A DNA stretch of 64,000 nucleotides from Liolophura sinensis (Eukaryota; Mollusca; Polyplacophora; Chitonida; Chitonidae). Numbering within the stretch: position 1 is the first letter of the stretch; each line of letters opens with the position of its first letter. The translations under genes were made by a program, and so were the position numbers. Under the pieces are notes generated by a model. The model did not search any database. It worked only from the letters and a program-made list of their open reading frames with translations, and was not told the origin of the DNA. Below are positions 44,543 to 53,684 of the stretch, piece after piece. The DNA is taken from contig NC_088297.1 in assembly GCF_032854445.1 (NCBI RefSeq), positions 19,977,127 through 20,041,126 of the forward strand. Reading direction: 5' to 3'.

Positions 44543-45341
44543 GGAAGACGGATGTGGCCACTCGCCTTCTCTTGTCGCGGGTTTTAATAACCCGCGGGGC
44601 GTGAGAACTCGAGAAAGCCACAATAGCTAAAACTGCGCAAGATTATAACATTTCTTGTTTTCTCTAGCCTCTTATTCTCGCCATGTCAAAAACACGCGGG
44701 TCGAGAACTGGAGAATAAAGGCGGCAAAGACCGTAAGTTTTCCGAGAGCTCTCGAGTCTCGAGAGTGGCAAATCACGGCTCCACAACAAAATTACTACCG
44801 GTACTATTTTTTGTTATTTTCGCGCGGTTTGTCAATAACCGTGCGAGATTAGCAATAACATCACGAGCTTTGACTAACCTCGCGTTCTCGAGTTCTCGAC
44901 TAGCATGTCCCGTCATAAAAACCGCGGGTCGAGAACTCGAGGGTCGAGATTAGAAAAAACCTTGAGAGTTTTTTGTTATTCTCGTGAGGCTTGTCAATAA
45001 TCGAGATTGGCAAAAACAGTGCGAGTTCTTTGTTATTCTCGCACGGTTATTGACAAACCGCGCGAGGATAACAAAAAATAGTACCGCATATAATTTGTTA
45101 TTGGGCCCGTGCTTTGCGACCCGCGAGACTCGAGAAGTCGCGAAAAACTTACGGTCTTTGTCGCCTTTCAAATGTGTCTGCTTTGTCGCGGGTTTTTGAC
45201 ATGGCGAGAATAAGAGATCAGTAAAAACAAGAAAACGCTATAATCTCGCGCGGTTTTAGCTGTTGTGGCGTTCTCGAGTTCTCGAGCCGCGGATTATTAA
45301 AACACGTGACGAGAGAAAGCAAGTGGACGCATCAGTCTTCC
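44543..45341. repeat. 0.8-kb CpG-rich palindrome (foldback element)
   Basis: The left arm (44543-~44885) pairs with the right arm (~45003-45341) around a centre near 44942. Matching blocks, left then right in reverse complement: GGAAGACGGATG / GGAAGACTGATG; TTTTAATAACCCGCGG / TTTTAATAATCCGCGG; TAAAACTGCGCAAGATTATA / TAAAACCGCGCGAGATTATA; CTTATTCTCGCCATGTCAAA (identical); AAAGACCGTAAGTTTT (identical); TACTATTTTTTGTTAT (identical); CGCGCGGTTTGTCAATAACC (identical). It is also packed with internal CTCGAGTTCTCGAG palindromes. No frame encodes a recognisable transposase, so it would be non-autonomous if mobile. Confidence 0.9.
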
Positions 45342-45344
45342 TGT

Positions 45345-46030
45345 TTTGAGGAGAGCATATGTTTTCTACCGGATGTCGAATGGTGTCTCGCGCTAAATCT
45401 GTCAAAGAGTTTGTGATACGCATCTGGGATACATCCATGTAGCTGGTATTCACATATTCTATGGGAAACATAAAAAAGAGAGTAGTAGAACATTGGCGTA
45501 GATAAACGTAGAACTGATCATCTGCTGTGACGCATTTACTCTGGTGGAATAGTGGGTGTAGGATTGGTGAACGGCCATTTTTAAATGTCCTCTTATTTCA
45601 GTTTTCCCCTCTGTGTAAGTCTTTAATTATATGTTGACATGGCCGTCCATATTACGAACGGTCATATACATTTAAGCCAAAACAATGATAAACAACGTGG
45701 CTCAGTGTCAATGTGTACAACTTCCTACTGGTGTCACACGAGGCTTTGGACAGGAAATTTCCACATTCTCTTGCTCAAATTGTTTTGTGCGAGACAGACA
45801 CAGCACTGTCGAGTAAAAGGTAAAGAAACAGGGGAAACAACCTATATGTTAACTCACGACTCATTAGTTAATCATTACAGATTCACCACAGCTTCCATAT
45901 ATGTATTTATGCTCCAAAGGAGGGCAGACGCCCGTCATATTACCATGATAGACCCTTTCTTTGGATTGAATGGGATAGGTTCAATATCTGCAGCTCTCTC
46001 TCTGTAGCCATTTGTGATACAGCATGTTAA
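45345..46030. other. Intergenic, nothing recognised
   Basis: A 122-codon plus-strand frame (45639-46007) has no recognised domain and no codon signature I would trust. Confidence 0.4.
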
Positions 46031-46034
46031 AAAC

Positions 46035-46240
46035 GCAGTGGGGCTTAGAGGGTTAGCCCTCCAGCGCGGCGCAATGACCCAAAAGCCTTTTACCAATGCG
46101 ATCACTGTAAGCCCAGCTTTTGTTGGCTCCCACTTCGGCCGTGGGTTTGCCCCACTACAATGCTGGTCGCTGTCGTTATTAGTGAAATATTCTTGAGTAC
46201 GGCGTCAAACTCCAATCAAATAAATAAATAAATTAAACAG
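46035..46240 (+). mobile_element. S1 SINE, full length but diverged
   Basis: Head TTAGAGGGTTAGCCCTCCAG and GGCGCAATGACC, a decayed B-box (GTAAGCCCAGC), body CACTACAATGCTGGTCGCTG and GTGAAATATTCTTGAGTACG, tail CTCCAATCAAATAAATAAAT. A central deletion joins CACTTCGGCCGTGGGTTTGC. Confidence 0.85.
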
Positions 46241-46244
46241 GAGA

Positions 46245-47420
46245 GTTGCAGTACCATATCTAGGCAAGAATGAGTGGTGAGGGATGTCTGTGTGACCGTC
46301 AAACGTTCGTTGGATTCCACTTGTCTGCAAAGCCAGCAAGCCTGCCCGTCTACGTGAGGAAGTTCGTCAGCAACATGCAACATGTTTACACCTGGGAAAT
46401 CGTAAATCTGACTGTCAAAAATGTCGTGTGTGTGGCGTTAAACATTTAGAAACATTACAACAAATAATTTTACTGGATTGACGTATGCGTAATCATAATC
46501 CAAAGTAACTAATTTCCAACTGATTTCTCTTGCTTGCAATTTTACATGTTGGTTTTGGTTTCCTAAAATATACTCAGGATTCATTTAATTAAACCATGGT
46601 GGTCAGAATTAAAAATATTGGCTACGTTTATGGTTGGACTTAATCATTTAAATCTTCAAAGTTACCTACCATTAATACTCCCTGCGTACACTGCATGCTC
46701 ATTTTAGCCAAGCTGCCATTACTGATATAAATTTTCTTATCTGTGACAGGTGAGCAAGGAATATTTACATAACATGTATTTATATTTATACTTTTCACCG
46801 TTATGATGACAGCTTTATTTCTGGGTATCTGATGAGAGTCATTACGTATAAAACCGACGCCATGTTACCTCTCATCCATTGCACAGTGTTGGGCTGGTTG
46901 CAAAAATGTGCCCTCATTACGAATGTTTTTGAAAAAACGGACATTAAATTAAACATTTGCGTCCTGGATGCCTCTTGATACCTTAGCGTGTTTATCAAAT
47001 GTTGAGCTGGTAATACTTCAAGCTGCGTAATCGCCCGAGTAAGAGACTGAATGTGATGTTATATTGGATGCGATTCCTGACAGCTCACGGATTCACCGTA
47101 AATCGACTTCCACAGAAAGCCGCGAGGTATGTGAGATAAACGGAGCACCCTCTGGAACCAAATGTGATTTGTGTAATCATTTATACATATTCTTCGATTT
47201 CGTTTTGCCGATTGCTTTTCCTAAGATAAATGTATCATCTTTATTTCATTTGCATGGTGATTTGCAGTAGAGATTGCTTATCTAGTATAATCGCCACCGT
47301 GTACTTCCTTTTCATATCGATAGAAGGCCTGTGGGCATCCGCGTTTTAAGACGGGGTAATAACAGCACAGATAGCACTGTGCCCACCCTAGGAGAAAACG
47401 ACTTCAAGAAAGCTTTTTAT
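46245..47420. other. Intergenic, nothing recognised
   Basis: AT-rich; short frames at 46801-46998 and 47064-47270 lack domains. Confidence 0.4.
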
Positions 47421-47424
47421 GCCT

Positions 47425-47570
47425 TCAACCAGGGTGCTAGCGAATGTGTAGGTTGCTACTTTTTAAACATTTTGATAAGCCCTGACTGAGGTAAATTGAC
47501 AAGAAGCCGGGTTTTGATCTGTTTTAATCTGAATGTTTTCCCTGCTATAGTTTTACTCTCACTTTTGTGG
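47425..47570 (+). repeat. DR-1 dispersed repeat fragment
   Basis: CAGGGTGCTAGCGAATGTGT, GTTGCTACTTTTTAAACATT and CTGACTGAGGTAAATTGACA, then AAGAAGCCGGG. A diverged copy of the DR-1 end. Confidence 0.65.
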
Positions 47571-47574
47571 TGCT

Positions 47575-48595
47575 TTACATTATTTAATGCACAATTTTTA
47601 AAATCAATTTCTTCCAACGCGTGGTTTTTAAAATATATAGTTTTGGGTATATTTCGTTGACATCTTTCCATTTTTGACACAGGTAACTAATACCTTCCGG
47701 CTTGACACGGTAAACAAGGTCGCCGAACTTCCCTTTTTGAAGATAGCTGCCAAGAATTATGGGAAAACGGCAAGAAAGTGTCATGTGCACCAGAATCTAA
47801 AACTTATGAGCAGTGCACGCTGATTTTCACTGCCGTACGACCCACAATCATCATTAAACAGCCTCTTCTGTCTAGGCCACTCTTAGTCAAAGTTAACGTA
47901 AGAGCCCGAAGGTGAAGACGCGAAAAAGTTCAGCGCCGAGGGATCCTAGCACTCTCGTGCAAAAGCGATCGGCTCAATCTGTGTACTAGCTACAACAGAG
48001 TTTCAATTTCACATGACTTGAACTGACAGTAAATTGATGTTTTAGTCATTTTTTATTAGCCACAAATTAACTGCTCTTTTTTATTTATTTATTTATTTAT
48101 TTATTGTTACGGTAAAGACAGTACAGACCATAGCTTACGAAGGTGTACATAGGCCTGTCATGTCAATGGCCGTCGTAGACAAAACAAAAAAAAAAGAAAA
48201 GAAAAAAAATGGTACAAAAGTCGAATTGTTTAGTTACTTTTACAATGTCGTGTTGTCAATTACCTTATATTTCATTAGCAATTTATTTCAACTACATCAT
48301 ATTCGATTGATAAAATATGTAAACAGGTATCCGATAGAAGTAGAGACATGAGTACACGTACATGCAGGCCTACACCGAAAAATGCCTGGTGCAGCAAGTG
48401 AAATGTAAATGACATCTGATAAAATATTTCAGGCAGGAAGTCAAATGCGGTTCATGAAACAGATTTTACTCTGGACATTTCTACATGTATGGGCCAGTCA
48501 AAATATGTTTAACTTTTGTCTTGTTTCTACATTAGTACATAGACTACAGGTGTTTTTACATAATGAAATATTACCGGTAATAATTACAGATCAGA
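47575..48595. other. Intergenic, nothing firm
   Basis: A (TTTA)n run at 48078-48107 and an A-rich run at 48181-48209. A minus-strand 68-codon frame (47584-47790) has protein-like residues but no domain. Confidence 0.35.
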
Positions 48596-48599
48596 CAAA

Positions 48600-48702
48600 T
48601 TTTCCGGTTCTTCTCTCGTCATAATGCTGGCCATTGTCGTAGTCAAACATCCTTTGGTACAGCGTAAAACTCCAATCAAATAAATTTATAAATAAATCAA
48701 AG
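48600..48702 (+). mobile_element. S1 SINE fragment
   Basis: CGTCATAATGCTGGCCATTG and AGCGTAAAACTCCAATCAAA then TAAATTTATAAATAAATC. Only the 3' body and tail remain. Confidence 0.82.
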
Positions 48703-48779
48703 ACACCCATTATATCATCAGTATAAATAACATACATGTATTTCATTTTATTCCAAACTTGTTTTCATCCTCTGCTTCC

Positions 48780-48845
48780 TGTTTTTTTGTTTTTTGTTTT
48801 TTTTGTTGTTTTTTTTTTTGGTTTGTTTTTTTTTTATATATATAT
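48780..48845 (+). repeat. T-rich (T)nG low-complexity tract
   Basis: About 60 bp of T runs broken by single G, followed by a TA run. It could be the T-rich side of an old retroelement tail on the minus strand. Confidence 0.8.
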
Positions 48846-48849
48846 TACA

Positions 48850-49565
48850 AGTAGTTAAAACTTAAATAATAAAATCTTTTTGAGATGTATATATGTATCT
48901 CTGGTTTTAGCCCCATGGTCAGCATGGTCAGAGGTTGCAATGTTCTCACCATAAACACTTTTGTTAAGTGCATATATTTTGTTTGGTATCTCTTGTTAAA
49001 TTCTTTTTTTAATAATTATGCAATTGGTTTTTTTTTTTCAAATATAAATATTGCACACTGACATGGTGTGGGTCATTTTTATGGGTAAATGAAACCAGAT
49101 ATAGAAACTGGTGAAAACAATTCACCATACTTCCCAGACAGCCTGCCTGTTGCTTTGTACTATGAATTACATCTTTAAAGCAGTTATCTGCCAATGCAGT
49201 CTATGAGAAAGTCTTTTACGGGTTTTGCAGCACATTTTTAAATTTTAATCATAGTTTACGCATGCTCTATGTATCTAAAATGAATATTAACGTGCAAATT
49301 AAAGATAGCACAGTTTCTCGTTAGAACTACAATCATGGACAGTAATCACGGTTGATTTATAAGGCCATAAGCCGGAGAAAGAGTATCAGCCACATAAGTT
49401 TAAGACATAAGACCACCCAAATTGATGTATAGGAGGTGGTACATTAACATGGGTGTTACCGTTATGAGTTCACACCTGCAACAAATTCTTATTTCAAAGC
49501 AAAGGATCTATATTTTCACTAGGTTTGTATCATACATGTCATACATTTACTACAAATCTAACATC
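48850..49565. other. Intergenic, nothing recognised
   Basis: AT-rich sequence with no supported gene or repeat. Confidence 0.4.
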
Positions 49566-49569
49566 TCAT

Positions 49570-49690
49570 TTCAGTGACATGTGGGAAGGTCCGCAGGCAA
49601 CCTGCGGATGGTCGTGGGTTTCCTCAGGGCTCTTCCTGGTTTCCTCACGCCATAAGGCTGGTCGCACAAACTGAAATATTAAATTATTAT
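49570..49690 (+). mobile_element. S1 SINE fragment
   Basis: GACATGTGGGAAGGTCCGCA, CCTGCGGATGGTCGTGGGTT, CCTGGTTTCCTCACGCCATA then AGGCTGGTCGCACAAACTGA. A deletion removes the CGTCGTATAAG block. Confidence 0.82.
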
Positions 49691-49769
49691 TTTTCCTCTC
49701 TCGGCCCCATTTTCACTATTCATCCTGTGGGAGGGTGTCATGTTGATGGAACAGCCAATTACAAGCGAA

Positions 49770-50140
49770 AGAGTGAGTGACTGAGTGCTAGGGGCCTAAC
49801 GTCGTACTTAACAATTTTTCAGCCATATAACGACGAAGGAATCCTTAGAGGGCGTGTAATGTGCCTTCTTGTTGCAGGACAGATTTCCACTGCTCTGTTA
49901 CTTAGTGCTGCTTCACTTAGACGTGTTACCGAAGGCAAGTAAGCGACCCCGCCCGAGCCATTATACTGATACGGGTCAACCAGTAATTGCAGTATCCTCT
50001 TCATGCTGAACACCAAGTGAGGAAGTTATAACTTCCTCTTTTAAGGTCTTAGGTGTGACTCGACCCAGGATTGACCCTGGATCTACCGTTCCCTAAGCAG
50101 ACCCTCTATAAGCGATAGCCTGGCACACAGCGCCTAAAGA
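49770..50140 (+). mobile_element. SINE-like repeat, family S2, long copy
   Basis: GAGTGACTGAGTGCTAGGGG, CTAACGTCGTACTTAACAAT, CATATAACGACGAAGGAATC, CCGAAGGCAAGTAAGCGACC, CGAGCCATTATACTGATACG, CACCAAGTGAGGAAGTTATA, then the tRNA-like end AGGATTGACCCTGGATCTAC. Its head matches the copy at 495. The ending resembles a reversed tRNA T-arm, as in other tRNA-related SINEs. Confidence 0.75.
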
Positions 50141-50144
50141 ATGC

Positions 50145-50560
50145 AACTATACAAATACAAATTCTTTGTTTACTATTTCAGCTACTGTAAATGTATATAA
50201 TATTTTAATTATTAATTTGCATAATACTGTATAGATGTATATATGTAGTCCTACACACTACGTTTTGCCTGTTTTATATGAACGTTGCAAGCATTTTTGG
50301 CTTAACCCAGTTTTATGCCGTTTGCATTCCGACGAAGATTGCAAAGGCTCTGTCAGCTACAAAAAAATAATGACTTGTGGATAAATTTAGTTATTTGATT
50401 TTATTAATCACCAGTTCTTCACTCCTTCGATGATAGGCATTTTCATGGGTGGAGGCAATCGGAGTGTTCAGCGTTAACCTCTTTTTAAGCCAAGCACGGG
50501 CAAAATAATGCCGTCCTTTCCCAACTGTGACGAACAGTTATGTACATGGTGTTTGAGAAT
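50145..50560. other. Intergenic, nothing recognised
   Basis: No gene or repeat supported. Confidence 0.4.
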
Positions 50561-50564
50561 AACG

Positions 50565-50765
50565 GGGGACTCTGTGGCCGAGGTTGTTAGCGTGACACCG
50601 CGGCGCAATGCCTCAGGCCAGAAGCTTCTCACCAAATGCGGTCACGGTGAGTTCAAGTCCAGCTGATTCTCCGACAGTATGTGGGAATGTCTTCCAGCAA
50701 CGTGCGGATGGTCGTGGCATTCTTCCTGGGCTCCGTTCGATTTCCTCCCACTCACTGACCGCTTA
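50565..50765 (+). mobile_element. S1 SINE, head and body, no tail
   Basis: Head GACTCTGTGGCCGAGGTTGT then TAGCGTGACACCGCGGCGCA, B-box GGTGAGTTCAAGTCCAGC, body GCGGATGGTCGTGGCATTC and CGATTTCCTCCCACTC. The 3' part is missing after the TCCTCCCAC block. Confidence 0.88.
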
Positions 50766-51059
50766 CTGGCACAGGGTCCAAACGATAAAGGGAATAACTC
50801 ATTTGTTGCTAACTGTAATGGTTTACAGTGTGGGCGTTTAAATCGCTGTTAACACGGTGATAATGATTTGGCCTATTCAGAATTTTCCAAACAAAAAGCC
50901 ATCTATATGTTATTTGTATGCTATGCGTTTGACATACTCCAAGTGGGCATTTCCTGTGGCTCTGGCAAATGTATGTCAAAATGTTAACCCGATTTTTTCA
51001 ACCAGTGACAAAATGAGACAAAACGTTAAAAGAAATGAGCGGTATTCATTATAACTGAT

Positions 51060-52740
51060 TGCATTCCTGTCCTACCCATATTCTATGCCGCATTTCCCTC
51101 TGTCAAATCACTATCAGCTTACCGCTTATACTTGTCAATCGTTTTACACCACCCATATTCTATGCGGTATGGTATTTCCCTCAGCCAAACCGGTATCAGC
51201 TTACCGCTTATACTTGTCAACCGTTTTACTCCTCCCATATTCTATGCGGTATGGTATTTCCCTCAGCCAAACCGGTATCAGCTTACCGCTTATACTTGTC
51301 AACCGTTTTACTCCACCCATATTCTATGCGGTATGGTATATCCCTCAGCCAAACTGGTATCAGCTTACCGCTTATACTTGTCAACCGTTTTACTCCTCCC
51401 ATATTCTATGCGGTATGGTATTTCCCTCAGCCAAACCGGTATCAGCTTACCGCTTATACTTGTCAACCGCTTTACCCTACCCATATTCTATGCGGTATGA
51501 TATTTCCCTCAGTCAAACCGGTATCAGCTTACCGCTTACACTTGTCAACCGCTTTACCCCACCCATATTCTATGCGGTATGGTATTTCCCTCTGTCAAAC
51601 CACTATCAGCTTACCGCTTACACTTGTCAACCGCTTTACCCTACCCATATTCTATGCGGTATTGTATTTCCCTAAGCGGTCAACTTACCGCTTATACTTG
51701 TCAACCGTTTTACTCTACCCATATTCTATGCGGTATGGTATTTCCCTCAGTCAAACCGGTATCAGCTTACTTGTCAACCGCTTTACCCTACCCATATTCA
51801 ATGCGGTATTGTATTTCCCTAAGCAGTCAACTTACCGCTTATATTTGTCAACCGTTTTACTCTACCCATATTCTATGCGGTATGGTATTTCCCTCTGTCA
51901 AACCACTATCAGCTTACCGCTTACACTTGTCAACCGCTTTACCCTACCCATATTCTATGCGGTATTGTATTTCCCTAAGCGGTCAACTTACCGCTTATAC
52001 TTGTCAACCGTTTTACTCCTCCCATATTCTATGCGGTATGGTATTTCCCTCAGTCAAACCGGTATCAACTTACCGCTTATACTTGTCAACCGTTTTACTC
52101 TACCCATATTCTATGCGGTATGGTATTTCCCTCTGTCAAACCACTATCAGCTTACCGCTTACACTTGTCAACCACTTTACCCTACCCATATTCTATGCGG
52201 TATGGTATTTCCCTCAGTCAAACCGGTATCAGCTTACCGCTTATACTTGTCAACCGTTTTACTCCACCCATATTCTATGCGGTATGGTATTTCCCTCTGT
52301 CAAACCGGTATCAGCTTACCGCTTATACTTGTCAACTGCTTTACCCTACCCATATTCAATGCCCTATTGTATTTCCCTAAGCGGTCAACTTACCGCTTAT
52401 ACTTGTTTACCGTTTTACTCTACCCATATTCTATGCGGTATGGTATTTCCCTCAGTCAAACCGGTATCAGCTTACCGCATATACTTGTCAACCGTTTTAC
52501 CCTACCCATATTCTATCCGGTTTGATATTTTCCTCTGTCAAACCACTATCAGCTTACCGCTTATACTTGTCAACCGCTTTACCCTACCCATATTCAATGC
52601 GGTATTGTATTTCCCTAAGCGGTCAACTTACCGCTTATGCTTGTCAACCATTTTACTCTACCCATATTCTTTGCGGTATTGTATTTCCCTCAGTCAAACC
52701 GGTATCAGCTTACCGCTTATATTTGTGATCCGCTTTACCC
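51060..52740 (+). repeat. 82-bp minisatellite, about 21 copies
   Basis: The unit runs ACCGCTTATACTTGTCAACC, GTTTTACTCYACCCATATTC, TATGCGGTATGGTATTTCCC, TCAGYCAAACCGGTATCAGC, TT. Starts at 51121, 51203 and 51285 give the exact 82-bp period. Variants: a 74-bp unit with AAGCGGTCAAC replacing the CAGTCAAACCGGTATCAGC segment (five times), and a 73-bp unit lacking CCGCTTATA near 51770. The first and last units are diverged. No unit has a stop in any plus frame, which explains overlapping frames of 488, 393 and 196 codons. 82, 74 and 73 are not multiples of three, so a repeated protein is unlikely. The inverted GCGGTA / TACCGC pair in each unit could form a short stem. Confidence 0.97.
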
Positions 52741-52744
52741 ACAT

Positions 52745-53555
52745 TTTTGGCGCACGATGAAACACTTGTTAAATCCTCTCCATATTCAGCAGAGTTTATT
52801 GTCCAAAATTATTCCCTGAAGGGTTTTTTTACAACAGCTTTGAAGTCCATTTTGGCTTTGTGAGCGCGACGCTGTTATAGTGTGTAATTTCAAGATAAAG
52901 GCGGGATTGTAGAAATGATTGTCACTCGACAGAGATCGTTTTGCTGGTAATTACCAGTGCAAAGTTTGTCTCAAATAGATCCGTTCAAGCGGTTTCCACT
53001 TAGGAAGCCCATGTTTACACCTGTGTTATTCAATTCCCTTTGATCTTACAAAAAGCAATTTATGACAATTTTAAAGCATCCACGCAGACTTCTCGCCTTC
53101 GCCAATCAGCTTTTGTGCAGCTATAGAATGCTTGTTTAGGCTAAAGACATATTTCATGTCAAACAATAAGCATTCAATGATCCTTTGAAAACCACTCACG
53201 TTCGCTGGAAACAAAAGATGGCATTTGACAGAAAGAAATCCAAATGCGATGCACCCTAGAATATCTCATAAATTAAATCATAAAAGCTAAGCCGTTAAAG
53301 CATCTGGAAAGGAGGTGTTTTGAGGCATAAATATAACCTTTTCCTTACTATATGGAACTCTTTGCTTGGGTGAGTAGCGAACTATACCTGTTCTGGAAAT
53401 TAAACTGGGCACTTCAGTGGGCTCTGAATTAGAATTCCCCGGCCTCCATGCTTGTTGTGGGCATTGGTGACAATAAAATTTCAACGGCACTTGTGTGACC
53501 GTTTGCTCAGCCTAACATTCATAGGGGACCACTTGTCTTCCATCACTGCCGTGTT
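52745..53555. other. Intergenic with homeodomain-type palindrome
   Basis: CTGGTAATTACCAG at 52944-52957 is a perfect 14-bp palindrome with a TAATTA core. A TCF-type CCTTTGATC lies near 53038. No gene seen. Confidence 0.35.
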
Positions 53556-53559
53556 CAAA

Positions 53560-53680
53560 TTTGTACCTCACATGTGGGAAATAATTCATTAGCAACTGGT
53601 CAAAGGCCGGTGGTTTAACCCGATCATTTCGAGTTCCTCCACTCGTTAATCTGACCATCCTTGTATAAGATAGTTTTAAG
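53560..53680 (+). mobile_element. S1-related SINE subfamily, relic
   Basis: TTCAAATTTGTACCTCACAT, GTGGGAAATAATTCATTAGC, AACTGGTCAAAGGCCGGTGG, CGAGTTCCTCCACTCGTTAA then CTGACCATCCTTGTATAAG. It follows the S1 order but with a GGTCAAAGGCCGGTGG variant, so I treat it as a related subfamily. Confidence 0.5.
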
Positions 53681-53684
53681 TCAA

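Noticed and set aside
47584-47790. Minus-strand frame with protein-like residues (GDLVYRVKPEG)
   Set aside because: No family recognised, non-ATG start, and part of the ORF is AT-rich; a chance frame is at least as likely.
51059-52525. 488-codon open frame as a repeat-protein gene
   Set aside because: It lies wholly in the 82-bp satellite, all three plus frames are open, and unit lengths (82, 74, 73) shift the frame at each copy.
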